Source: Lanius collurio
Taxonomy: Eukaryota; Chordata; Aves; Passeriformes; Laniidae
Length of the DNA: 64,000 nt
NCBI GenBank assembly: GCA_020086605.1
Contig: JACBWW010000039.1
Span: 1,595,600 to 1,659,599, forward strand
Reading direction: 5' to 3'
A program made the position numbers and the translations under genes. Position 1 is the first letter of the stretch. Every line of letters begins with the position of its first letter. The notes under the pieces were generated by a model that made no database searches, was not told the origin of the DNA, and was given only the letters and a program-made list of their open reading frames with translations. Shown here piece after piece: positions 52,601-64,000 of the stretch.

Positions 52601-54113
52601 AAGGGAAGCCCAAGACTTGTAGGAGCTGAGTCCCTGCAGACTATGAAGATAAATCCAGTGTTGCTGAGGTAGGGAGGCATTCAAGGGCTCATAATGCCTG
52701 GCAGGGAAAAGAAGTAACCTGGGACTCTTTAAATCTCATCCAGAATTCTGGAGTTGCACACTTGTGAAGTACAGCACATGGGGCTCTCAAAACTGAGACC
52801 AGCTAATTTTGCTCTTGGTGGAACTCTTGGTTCTGCTGAAGCCTTAAGGGGGATAAGTGACACTCATTTTCCTTCCCTTGAACAGAGCCACTATCACTGC
52901 TATGTTAAAGTCTGTTTCACCCTCCAAACTTAAGTGAGATGTAGATGAATGTTGAAAACACTTGAGTGATGACATTATTAAGATTTTTAAATTTTCTAGT
53001 GGGTAGTCATTTGTGCTGACACTTAAAAGTCAAATAGTATGCCACAGGATACAGCACATATTCTGCATTGGCAGAATGAAATATGCCTGCTGCTGCATGT
53101 GGTTATAAAGTGAGAATTTCAAATTAAACTCAGATCAGGATGAAAAGAAAATCATGCTTAATATAAAGATAAGACTTAAGAAGAAAATAATTCTGAGTGA
53201 ATTCCATATTTGATATATGTGTGCCATATAACTGGTGTGGTATATGGCAGACACTTTGCCATCAAAATATTTTTGCTTAAAACATGAAAATATTTCTGTC
53301 AATACTGTGTCACGAAGGTTGTTTTGGTCTTCTACACCCAGGGAGCACAGAATGTAGTTTTAAGTAAAATGCATCATAATACATGCAAAGCACCCACATT
53401 AGAATGCATTTTCCTCTGCAAATCAAATTACATTGTGGGGATACTAAGCTGATAATTTTTGAAAGCATTCTCACAGGAGTGAAAATTATATTCTCAAACG
53501 TTCTTCACTTGTGTTTATACTGCCTTGAAATTCTATCCAGAGGCTGTCAGAGGAAGCATAACTAACCATGGAGGCTGTGATCACCTTGCAAACTGAAAAT
53601 AGACTTTGCCTCCCTAGCAAAAGTGCCTGAGTGGTGGGTAACATAAATCTGAACAGATTTTGCTTCTTGGGAAGAACTTGCAGTTGCAGTACCTGCTGTT
53701 ACCATTAAGTCAGAAAAATGTAAGGATTATGGAAATGCAGTAAGTTACTACAAAGAAAACATTCAGTACATTTTCAGAATTAATTCTAGCTTTGTTTTTA
53801 AAGTGAAGTAGAAGGACCATTTGCAAAGGCAGCTGGACTTCTCAAAAACAAGATGGGAGTAGGCTCCTGGTCAGACAAATCATTATATTGATAAGTAGTA
53901 TTTAAAATAAGAGTCTGAAAATGTTAGGAGTTTTCAGGTCAGGTAATGGCACATTGGAGATGTCAGTAACAGAAAGTTGGAGCTGGACCTCAAAACTGGA
54001 CTTAGATCTCATTGGAAGAGCCAGGAGGGTTTTCAGTGTCCCCTGTAAGTCTCTCCTCTTCTCCTCTTGCCCCCAGAACTGGCAACTCTCAGGACCCTGT
54101 CTGCTGCCCAGTG
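52601..54113. other. Unique non-coding DNA
   Basis: No gene or repeat is recognised. The overlapping 78- and 80-codon frames at about 53902-54157 lie on opposite strands and run into the LTR that follows. Confidence 0.5.
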
Positions 54114-54119
54114 GTGCTG

Positions 54120-54450
54120 TGTGGATACAAATTGCTGCTAACAAAAAAATTTCTTGATTCTTTCTGGTCCCATGAGATATTTTTCTCTCTCATGGACTAT
54201 ATCAGTAGAGTTCTATAAACTGTGACCCCCTGCGACCTTGTAAACCTTTGTTTATAGCACAGTAGGAAAATATTTTGACAATGGAGGTTTTTTTTAGCCA
54301 ATCACCCCAAAGAGTGGCTGATCCTTTGACCAACTAGACTATGAAGAAAAAAGTCTATAAAAGAGGTGTAAAATAATTAAATAAACCAATCTTGCTGCAC
54401 AATTCCTGCCCACTGGACCTCTCCTCTCCTCCCTACCACTGCAGGACACA
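54120..54450 (+). mobile_element. Solo LTR, family C
   Basis: A 331-bp element beginning TGTGGATA and ending GGACACA, flanked by a perfect 6-bp duplication GTGCTG (54114-54119 and 54451-54456). On the plus strand it has CCAAT at 54298-54302, TATAAAAG at 54356-54363 and AATAAA at 54380-54385, then about 65 bp of U5. As in family A, the TATA box and poly(A) signal are about 24 bp apart, and the duplication is 6 bp, which together suggest a class II, alpharetrovirus-like origin. It shares no obvious sequence with families A or B. No internal region is attached. An alternative start at TGTGACC (54221) was considered, but it has no matching duplication. Confidence 0.82.
54356..54385 (+). promoter_or_regulatory. 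LTR core promoter and poly(A) signal
   Basis: TATAAAAG (54356-54363) and AATAAA (54380-54385) within the family C LTR, with a CCAAT box 54 bp upstream of the TATA box. This could start or end a plus-strand transcript; activity is unknown. Confidence 0.5.
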
Positions 54451-54456
54451 GTGCTG

Positions 54457-57329
54457 CTCCTCTGAAGCTGCAGAAATGTTTGACACTGAGCAGCCCTCAG
54501 GCCAAACCCGAGGGTTTTCCTTGGCTGCAGTCCTGTGCTGTGGCCCCCCTGCACCCCGTGGTGCTGCTTGGGGGCAGCAGAGCAGGGGGGGTGTCTGTGC
54601 TAACCCCTCTCCCTTTTCCTCCCAACACTGGGGCTGTGCTTGCTGGGAGAAAGCCAAGGAGCAGATGGAGTCTGGAAGCAGTCTCTGGGAAGGATGCTGT
54701 TGCAAATAGCCCTTGGTCTACTTACAGAGCTGAAAACTGCAAGTTTTTGTGCAAAAAGTTTCAGCTTTGGCAGAAAGCAAAGCAAAGCCAAGCCAAGGAA
54801 AACACAAAAAGTGATTTTCCACTTGGAAGTTGTTTGATTTGAGGTCTGTTAATAAGTGCTGTAAAATCTTTGTGTTTCTAGTCTGGAGAAGGTCCTTTAT
54901 GCACAGGTTCCTAAAACATGCTTTACTCCCTGGTCACTTGGGGATCTGCCTGCAGCCTGTGTTGGGCACACTCTGGAATGGGCCACTGGAAGGAATGGCC
55001 CCGAGCTGTGAGAGCTGGTTCAGCCTTCTCACGTCACCAAATGAATAGCTGTGCCTGCAGTTTGGTTAATGGGCAGCACAAGGCAAAAAATGGCTTTCCT
55101 TTCCTCAGAGATACTGTGGGGTTTTCCAAGGAGAGCACAGAGCACTTTTTCCCAAGTGGTGAATTACCTAATTTCAGTAAATTGCCTCCTTTCCAGGTTA
55201 TACAAGCAACTTTCCTTTATAGCTCTACAAGGACATACTGCCAGGTGCTACACATAGTGCAGAAAATACATTATGATGCCAGTTGCTAACAGACTAAAAA
55301 AACCCTCAATGTTTTTCCCTTTTAAAAAGAATTTCATTAATATTTTTCCAAGCCAATGAGCAAGTAAGGAATATCTCCCTGCATGCCAGTTTCAGGCACA
55401 GTTCATCCTTGGTAGTAATTTCACATTGAGATATTTACACAGCAGCTTTTATTATTCATGGTTTTGATCTATTTTGTGGAGACAGAGCAACACTAATCAG
55501 CTGATTTGATTTCTTCTTAAGCAGCTATTGTAAAACTTATTTGGGAAGACCATAAGAAATACAAGATGTCTTTACTCTGGAATGGGAAACAAAAGAAAGG
55601 GTTCTAGTGCTATAAAACACTAAACTTTTCTGTAATATCTTTTCTTTGTGTGAGCTTTTCTTGTTTGTTTCCTTGCTTGGTTATTTTTTGGGGGGCGGTA
55701 GTATATTTTAATAACAAGATAGAGGTGTAAGGTAAATTTCATTCATGTGCAGAAAACAGAGGATAAATGATATTCTAAGTATGTGCTCAAACCTAATGGT
55801 CTCATTGCTGTCAAATATAGGTGGTTGTTACAAGTGTTGTATATACAGAAAATGCTTTCAGCTAGAAGGCAGTCTCAGGAAAAAATAGGATTTCCTAATT
55901 TGGAGGGTAAGGTTCTGTAAGACAGCACTCGCTGGTCTGAGTCTTCTAAGTACAATCTGCATAATTCCCTCTCAGCCTCCAAATCTGTCAAATGCACAGT
56001 TACAAAGGTGAGGGTTTTAATGTGAAATGATCATGGACTTCTGTAGGAATCTGATCTGCACTCAAAAGTGTCTTAGCTTCATAAGACATTAATCACATAG
56101 CCTGTATTCAAATAATTGCATATTTTTTTACATTCATATGATATTCCTCTTTTACTGCACTTCTGTAATTTTCCACATTTGTTTGATGGGACAATTAAAT
56201 GCTATTGCTTGTGAGATAAATAATTCATGATTTCTGAGGCATAACTATGTCTGTAGTCATACTATGAGAAGGCAATGTTTTATGCAGATTTGTTTTAATT
56301 CATGCTTTATTACCTTTTTTATCACTAACTGCTATTTTATAACAAAGCTATAGTTTGGAATCAGAAGGGATATGCTTTAATTTAAACTAAACTGGAGCCT
56401 GATACTAGCAGTGTGCTTGTCCTTTCCAGAAATGCAGCCCTGAAAAGGCTGCTGTGCTATTTATCCATTGATGTGTTCTAGTGGAGTGTATGCCATGGAT
56501 TGTCTTGAGAGTATTAAGTAAAATTGGTACCTGGAAGAACTGAATAAGTATTAATGTGTATAGAAACTTTCCCTGTGAGTAAATAATATCTGCAGATCTC
56601 TGGAGATGATGTATTTTGATGCAGCTTGAATGTAATATTTCCATTTGTAAACAAATTTGATCAAACACAATAAACAGTGCTGGAGTCTTAATGTAATTCT
56701 ATTACCCATAAGTCATACAGGAAACAGCAATGCAGATGCCTAACAAGAGGCAGAGTAGCTTCTTCAGCTTTGCTGATAAATATCAGTGTAAGTCATGTAA
56801 GCTTAATAATCAGACAGAAAAGAGGGAGAAAGTAATAACCTTATTCTTGTCAAAGCATAAATGGAATATAGATGAAAGTCGATGCGTTGAGTAAAAATGC
56901 ATGCCAGATTTAATGTAAGGAATAGTGATGTAAGGCTGAAATTCAAAAGCTTATAAAAATATCCTTTGATATCCTGAATTACAGGGAAATAAAAACAGTT
57001 CTGAAATTGAGACCAGACAGGATAGACCTGCCATTTTGGGGGGGTTTTTTGGCTGTCCATACATTTAAGCAAGCTAGGGGATGGAGGGTACCTGGGACCT
57101 TTAAGTACAAGCAGATAATATCTGACAACTTTTGTAATGCTGAATCTCAGAAGCTGAGGAGAATTTTGATTTTCTTTTTCCTACTGATCTGTCACCTAGG
57201 GTTTAATCACAGAACTGTAAAACCTTTAATCTCTAAAGTGGCAATACTATGAGATAGCTTACAAAAGTGTTGGGAGAGAGAAGAATTTTATCACAGCTCT
57301 AAAGTTACCAAATGCTTTTATTTCTGCAG
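54457..57329. other. Unique non-coding DNA
   Basis: The first part (54457-54720) is the most G+C-rich part of this interval, with C- and G-runs but few CpGs, and has overlapping frames of 60-120 codons on both strands with no recognisable domain. The rest is AT-rich unique sequence with nothing identified. Confidence 0.5.
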
Positions 57330-57414
57330 GCTGCAGTTGGTGGCAGGGCTTGTTAGCCAGAGTGGTGCAGGTCACACGTGCTGATGGTTCTGAAGGGAAG
57401 CCACGACAGCAAAG
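57330..57414 (+). other. Exon-like segment with good splice-site matches
   Basis: A strong acceptor (TTTTATTTCTGCAG, ending 57329) precedes 85 bp that end at AAAG with the donor GTAAGG starting at 57415. One of three frames is open through the segment (it starts CSWWQGLL and ends PRQQ); the other two contain stops. An E-box CACGTG lies inside at 57374-57379. I recognise no protein. It could be a non-coding RNA exon, an exon of a gene spanning the window, or a chance pairing of splice motifs. Confidence 0.18.
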
Positions 57415-57500
57415 GTAAGGCTGAGGTACCAGTCCTGGGCTGTGTCTGCCTCTGGGGAGGGCCCAAAGGAGGTTGTAGGAATGCACTGCAAGAATATTGT

Positions 57501-57573
57501 AATAAATAGATAAATAAATAGATAAATAAATAGATAAATAAATAGATAAATAAATAGATAAATAAATAAATAA
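57501..57573. repeat. 12-bp AT-rich microsatellite
   Basis: Five perfect copies of AATAAATAGATA (57501-57560), then AATAAATAAATAA, followed by a short TG run to about 57582. It is a compound TAAA/GATA microsatellite, likely to vary in length between individuals. The minus-strand frames rich in YLSI or LFIY repeats (57259-57625) are artefacts of it. Confidence 0.95.
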
Positions 57574-57584
57574 GTGTGTGTGTA

Positions 57585-60500
57585 ACATGGAGGTAAAAAA
57601 CCCCACCCAATCTGTAAAAAGACACTGAGACTGTGGTGTATGCTGTTTAAATGATGAGATTAGAATATTTCTAGGTTTTCTTTTGAAGAAAATTAAATAC
57701 TCTTCCAGTCTGTCTATTACATGCTATTTTTGCATGCATGTCAATACTTAGCAGTTGGAATCAAAGAGACCGAAGCCCTGTTTTGGAAACACTTATTGAA
57801 AAAAGCAACAAAATGCTTTTTGTTTAACAGAAAATGAGACACCTCCCAGTGTAAAGGAAGGATCTCAAGCACAGGATGACAACCATTGCTATCACAGTGG
57901 AAATTCCTGTTGTCTTTACTGACAGGAGGATCCCACCCATTGTGAAATCAAAGGAGTAATCAAATCAAGAGGTTCCATTTCCACCAAATCATGCTGACAG
58001 AAGAGCTCCATTCTGCTTGAAGGAAATATAAATGAATTGAACCTTTTTTTCTTCTCCACCCCTCTTATCATGCAGAACTTCTGAGCTTGGACAGCTCTTG
58101 CTGGCTGTCTCTGGTCAGGAAGCAACAGTGCAAGTTATTTCATGGCTGTATTCTTTCTGGAGGGAGTTTTAGTAATGTACTGGAATAAAAGGAAGTTGAA
58201 TGAGTCTGACAAGGCAGCTGCTTGAACTTACTGCACCTTAATGGCTATTCCTGTCTGTTATCTGTCTGCTTTCAAACCTGGCCCAGCCATAGGTGTAACC
58301 TGGCAGTGTAACATGTCTCAGCATGGTCATTGCCTTCTCTGAATGTGTGTAAATAAATGTTTGTAGTTTTGGGGGGTTTGAACACAGGTATGAACAAGAC
58401 TAGGAAAGGGGCCATCAGCTGCAGGAGTCCTATGTATGAAAATATTATTTATTTTTGGAGTAATTTTTCTTTCGTTGTTGTTTTCTTCAAAAATTTTAGC
58501 AGTTTTGGCTCAAAAAAATACCTTTGTGTTATTGATGATTAGACAACATTCTGCCTCTAACTATGCTGCACAATGTCAGCAAGTAATCTGGTACTGTATC
58601 TCTCAAATATTTTCAGTTCAGTGTGCATGAGTGTGCATGGTAAAGTGTACTTGTTGCTCTTCAACTGAGATCTTGAGGAATGACCTCCTTTATAAAACAC
58701 ATTTTCTCCCCTAGTTATTTCCAGAAGTAGAATATAACTTTCCATAGCATCTTGAGAAAATGGAGGAGCACAGAGTCCACATTTCAGAGAAGCATGTGAT
58801 TATGGAATTTAATCTGAGAAGGCCAAACCTCTCAGGAAGATTGCATCTGACTTTGTAAGACTTGGCAAACCTCCAAGTCAGAAAAATGTTTCTGCTTTTT
58901 CTGTGAAAAGCAGAAATAGTCTTCTACTTTTCCTGTTGGCTGAGAAAATCCATCTAATTTCCAGGCAGAGAAAAATGAAAGAATAGCCTGGCCTAAAATA
59001 ATTGAGTTAGTGTGTTATATTTTATATCAGTGTTATATTTTATATAATAAAAAGAAGGACCTGAGAAGGTTTGTCCATAACTCACCTTTTCCATTTTAGC
59101 TTTCACACTGACAAGTATACCTGAAAATCAATATTTTACATTGAAAAAAACCTGTTCTGTGTCAGTAACACTCTCAAGCAATATAGATCTTAAAGAAACA
59201 TGCCAGGACTTGCCAGGTAAATATTTGTAATGAATAATCTGTCTGAATCCCAAGGAAACTGCAGATTTGGAAGGAGATGGCCAGTTTCCACAGTGGTGCT
59301 CTGGAGCAGCCATTCTTCCCCTTCTCCTTGGGTGCTTTTGCTCACTGCTTTTACCACAGGGCTGCCTCATTACTCTGCCTGTGGCAGCTGTGCCTCTTTT
59401 TACTGCAAATGTCAACCCTCAGCAAAACAGCATCTCCTAAGCAGCAATTGCACAGGCTGCCCTGCAGGAAGGAGGCACTTAGTACAGAGAAAATCATGTC
59501 AGCTACTCGGGGAGCTTTGTTTGTGTCCCAGTTTGTCTCCTGTAAAGAGAAGGAGGTGGTTGGGTTTTGGCTCAGCAGGGTGGGCATCCACGGAGCCGTG
59601 GGTGGGACAGACAGACAGCTGTACCTCGTCTCTGCTCTTATTTTTTGACAGGGTGTCACCCCAGCTTTCTGTGTTCCAGCCCTTTCTGTCACAGGAATGT
59701 GTTCATACTTGCCTATATCTTGCAGAAGAATTCTGGATTTATAGTGTGTAAAGTGTTCTTGATCCTTTATCCTGAGGGAGGCTGTGAGCTGATGGTTGGA
59801 TTCTCTGCACTCTTGAATGGGTAGTCTGAAGGATTTAATCTTAAAATATAATAGTCAATTCTTTTCACTATGAACCTGGATTGTCTCTTCCAGGGAACTT
59901 GTACTGGAAGCAAATCCATAATTATTGTATTCTATATCCTTACTTGTAGTCTAGGTCTGAAAATATCCTGTTACAGAAGCAATCTCTCCAGAGCTCGACT
60001 GCCCAGCAGTTCCCAATATTTATGTCCTGCAAAAACCCTGGACTGAGGTAAAAGTCACTAAAGTTATCATGAGGACAAAGTGATTCTCTTCTGTGAAAGT
60101 GGAAAACTAGAAAGTGGAAAATGTTTTTATTTTTCAAATTTCCAGATTCCCTCTCTGTACTTAAAAGCAAATGCATTTTACTCTGTGTGTAAAGTAACAC
60201 AGAGGGTTTAATCTTCTGGAAAAGCCAGGACAGCTGTCCTTGGAGAGCATGTCAGAATCTGTGCTAGTAGGGATCTTTGCTGCAGATGCTTGGAGGTTAC
60301 AGGCAGATTTTATAAAGAGAAATTATGTCTCATTCTGAAGAAAATGAAGAAAAAACAGAACTCCAGCCTGTCTCATCAGAGCATGGAAAAGAATTCAGGT
60401 TACATATTGAATGTAAATGAAGTATTTTGATTATTCTGGCAATTTTATGGAGATGAGAGCTTTTCTGTGAAGTGTACAGCTTGTGACTGATTTTTTGCAT

Positions 60501-63500
60501 CACAGTCTGAAAGCAAATGTTCAAACAGTAGGAACTTCAAAACAGATCCCCCCTGCTTCATTTATATATATGTATGTGTAGATATGCATATATATTTTAA
60601 GGGAATCTGTTTTTATTTAAAAGGAGTACTCTTCACCCAGCCTAGTTGAATTGTCATTTCACTCCTCAAATATTTTGAGGATATGGATCAACATTTTTAA
60701 TGTAAATATGCAGTTCCTATGCAATACACCCTTTATTATGACAGGTGACCATAGGGCTACTCAGCTTAGAGAATTATAATCAGGGCCCTTATGGAATTTT
60801 TAAATAGCAGAAAGATTGGTTTTTTTTTTCCTTTTTGATCCAGTTTTCTTGGTGTTTTACACAATACTGAAATTATGAGAAGAGTCAGCATGTTCTTAAA
60901 TTCCCTACAACTCCTACAAATGCAGCTAAAGCAAGGGAGGAATTGTGTTGTTTTGTTTTAAAGGGGCTTTTATCATGAGTGACTTCTTTATTGCAAAGAG
61001 AAAAGAAAGACAAAAATAAAGAAGAGGATAGCATTGATGCACAGAGAACATAACAAAGAGTGTTACCTGAGAAAACCCCCTGAAATTCAGCAGTCTGTGT
61101 GCCAGAAGGATGTTCAAAGTGATCCACAGCTGTATGGCTGAAATCTTCTCTCATGTCTCCAGCAGAGAAGGAAAAACAGAGAATTCATCCTGCACATTTG
61201 AGAGTTCTGCAGTTCAAGAGCAAAGCTGTGAAATGCCTGATTCCAGTTTTCATAGCAGTCCAACAGGGCAATTCAGCATTCCTCAGCACCTGGCAGCAAT
61301 AGAAAGAGCACAAGCAGAAAGGAAATAGATACTTAATGGCATAAAAAGACATATTGACATTGGGACATACCTATTTGCTACAGCATTTTCTGGGATTTGT
61401 CCTGAAATGGAAGCCTTTTGATAAAATAGTTGATATCTTGCCATAAAAAAAAGATATAAAGAAAAGCCATGTCAAATTGTGCTCTGCACACTATATGTGG
61501 GAATGAAGGGAAGAGTAATGAACAAGATTGCCAAATAAAACTAGATAAAAGCAAAATAAAAAATGAAACCACAAAGCATTGTCAATAAGTAGCACAACAT
61601 GGCCTTTCTTTAGCTGTTTCATTCCTTTTTTTTGGCATAGATTTGAAAATATTTGTTTCAGCAGGAGTAGGAGGCCCCTGTGCTTTCTGTAGAAGCCTCA
61701 CACAGGTGGTTTCCAATTACCAAAGCCATATGCTTGGCACTCTTCAAGAAAGGGATTGGACACTTATAGGAAGGGAAAAGTAGAATTAGCAGCCATAAAA
61801 ATTGAATATTTTAATAAGAGAATGTGTATCTCAAGGCTTAAAAGCCCTATAGCAAGCCAACTGTTAACTAATTTGTGTGAGAGAACAGATTACCTGCAGA
61901 CATATGGTTCTACTGTATCAGTTTTATCCTGATTTTTTAAGTTTTATTATTGGCCTCTGTGACTGATGCTCAGTAAAATCATGCTCAGTAAAATTGGCCT
62001 AATCCAGCATAAAATAACCTACAGTTCTGTCTTCCTAATTTTCCCTGTATAACAAGTTTTTAATTAGGTCAGCTGGAGTTCACACGGAAGAACCCTTCTG
62101 GGCTGGATGGAAGGTGTTTTGTTTAGCTTTGATGGATGAATGGCTGTCCCTGTCATCAGGCACAAGTAATAGAATATTTTATCATCTTCCTAGTTAGGTT
62201 GTCACCATGTGGTTCACTGCAGCTGCTGTGAATTCATTTTCCCATAGGAAATATGGTAAATGCATCAACCAAAATAAAATTGTAGAGGAAATAATTTTCT
62301 GATAATATTTCAGTAAGCGAGGGGTGTTGGGTGGTGTCTTGATTTTGGTGGGAGGTTTTTTTGTTGTTTTCCTTTTGTTTGTTTTGTTGGTTGTTTTGAT
62401 TTGTTGCTGTTGTGGTTTCTGTTTTTATTTTGTAACTATGTATGAGTTTAGCTGTAATAGAGAAAATAAAGATTTCCTTTCTGGTCTGGAGCTGAAGACC
62501 AGATATTTTGCTCAAATTGAAAAAAAATTTATTATTTTTTGTATATTTTTTTCTTCTTCTGGCAAAGGAGGGTAGTAAAGAAATCCTTCTCAGTATGCAG
62601 TCTCCAAATGGACTCCATCCAAAATCTCCTGAAGTCAATAGAGAAATGTTCATGCTCTTCATTTGATATTGGATCAAGTCTTATTTTCAGCTCTGACCAA
62701 GATTGCTTTCACAATTCTGGTCTGTTCCTGGGTAATACAGATTTGTATGTAAATCTGTACTTACTAAAATATTTTAAATCAGTTGATAAGGGGTAATAAG
62801 GTGAAGTTTTCTCCAAATGAAGTACAATTCCTGCTGATTTTCAGAAGGCAAATATTTCATTCTTGGTTAGTTCAGTTGTGGGCAGGGTGGGATGGGGTGT
62901 CATTTTATTTCTTTTATGTTTGTCCTTTTTCTCCTCATGAACAGACAAAATGAGGTATGGTTTTATTACCATGTATAGGGAATTAAGGCACAGAGTTTCC
63001 ATTAAAAATGATCTGTTACCACCAAAAAAAAGTTAATGTTCCTATTTTTGCTTTATTATTCTTCATTACATAGTTAATAGAAATGGAGGTACATGCCTAA
63101 TTGCACCCTAATGGAAACTTGTCCTTTTATCTATGGTTAGGAACAGATCCATGGACAAGGTGTTAGGAAGAAAAGAACTTCCAAATGAATGGTGGGATCT
63201 CCTTGAGAGAGCTCTAAGGAGAGGAAAACAGAAAACTGAGTTGTTTATCACAGCTTTTCTTTACTATCCTTTTCTCTAGTGGCTTACAGATCAAAGTTAA
63301 CTTTCACAGCTTGCATTTAATGACCTAATTTGGATTGTGGCTTGTATCAAAATGCTGAACAGAATATTTTCCATTTTCTATTTTTATTTTAGTCTTTCTC
63401 TATTGAAACTACCCAGTAAACTTTAGATTGCTTTAATTGCATGCTGATTCCTATCTCTGTATGCAGAACAGGACTGTATGTTCTTCAGCCATACTCACAG

Positions 63501-64000
63501 GACTGTCTGACTTCTACTCCAATGTAATAGCAAAAGAGCTGAGAGAGCTGTCATTTATTTTAAAGCAACTTCACATAATGGTCTCTCATGTTAATAAAGT
63601 ATTGCAGGATGGAGAGATGAAACAAGTTACATTTTTAAGAGGAAAGATGAGTATTTGCTGATAGGGGGTGCAAGGACCAGGAAACTGAGGCTACAGTTAC
63701 TCTTCAAAATAAAAGATCCAGAGATTGGTTGTGGTCCAAGTGAAGCTGGAGAATCACTGAGGTGTTGGGACCTTGTGCTGTGTCACAGGAAGGATGCACC
63801 TCACTAAAGGTGTTCATTTTGTATTTGAGAGGTTTCATCTCTGTTATTCTGTGACTTCCTGTGGACTTTAAACTGTAATTCTGCTATGTCCGTTCAGACA
63901 GGTTCTAAATATTCTTCCATACAAGTAGCTATAGAAAAACTCTGCATTTCAGTAGGTCTGCAAAATGCTGTCCACAGTGGCTGCTTCTCTGCCCCCGAAA
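57585..64000. other. Unique non-coding DNA
   Basis: No gene is recognised up to the right edge. An 18-bp unit TGTTATATTTTATATCAG is tandemly repeated at 59013-59046. A TGCTCAGTAAAAT unit is doubled at 61967-61994. A (TA)-rich run lies at 60563-60598. A long T/G-rich low-complexity stretch at 62338-62425 explains the valine/phenylalanine- and lysine/asparagine-rich frames there. The 59230-59751 patch has open frames of 173, 123 and 113 codons across both strands but no domain. Confidence 0.5.

Noticed and set aside
54221..54450. Alternative start of the family C LTR at TGTGACC
   Set aside because: The preceding bases are not duplicated after the right end, whereas the start at 54120 gives a perfect GTGCTG pair.
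57259..57625. Minus-strand frames of YLSI-type repeats
   Set aside because: They translate the 12-bp AT-rich microsatellite.
59230..59751. 173-codon plus-strand frame with overlapping 123- and 113-codon frames
   Set aside because: Open frames on both strands at once in a mildly GC-rich patch suggest few stop codons rather than coding. No family was recognised.
62234..62677. 147-codon minus-strand frame rich in lysine, asparagine and glutamine
   Set aside because: It translates a T/G-rich low-complexity stretch on the opposite strand.

Overview
This window looks like nuclear DNA from a bird, probably intergenic or deep intronic. It is about 60% A+T with few CpGs. Its recognisable repeats are avian: three 3'-end fragments of CR1 LINEs, two of them with the usual GATTCTATGA or GATTCTA-type tail, and solo LTRs of endogenous retroviruses with 6-bp target-site duplications. 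I see no Alu, B1 or L1-like sequence, no bacterial gene organisation and no CpG island. I found no protein-coding gene I can defend. The open reading frames present are short, overlap each other on both strands and resemble no family I recognise. I found no tRNA, rRNA, snRNA or known miRNA.

Layout. The left edge (1 to about 1860) is unique sequence that could be the 3' untranslated end of a plus-strand gene, ending at an AATAAA at 1834-1839; this is weak. A 294-bp solo LTR lies at 2628-2921 (minus), and relatives of the same length and ends lie at 17934-18227 (plus) and 43873-44166 (minus). Each has its own perfect 6-bp duplication (GTAGAT, CACCTG, CTCTAG). The third copy sits inside an older, different LTR (43579-44263, minus), giving a nested pair. 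A further LTR of another type lies at 54120-54450 (plus, duplication GTGCTG). A diffuse LTR-like patch with CCAAT, TATA and poly(A) signals in order on the minus strand lies around 6870-7470, without resolved ends. CR1 fragments are at 15171-15540 (minus), 30607-30690 (plus) and 52422-52600 (plus).

Other structure. There is a 21-bp minisatellite at 36040-36113, a 17-bp tandem repeat at 52231-52276, a 12-bp AT-rich microsatellite at 57501-57573, and several long poly-T or poly-A runs. A GC- and CpG-richer patch at about 32170-32925 carries overlapping minus-strand reading frames and could be a decayed retrocopy. An 85-bp stretch at 57330-57414 is bounded by good splice-site matches and could be an exon.

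The LTRs share a layout in which the poly(A) signal lies only about 15-25 bp after the TATA-like box, a compact arrangement known from avian alpharetroviruses. No retroviral internal genes remain, so these are dead insertions whose only likely activity is as promoters, enhancers or poly(A) sites. I did not find a new biological system. The most worthwhile observations are the LTR family, the nested insertion and the possible retrocopy.
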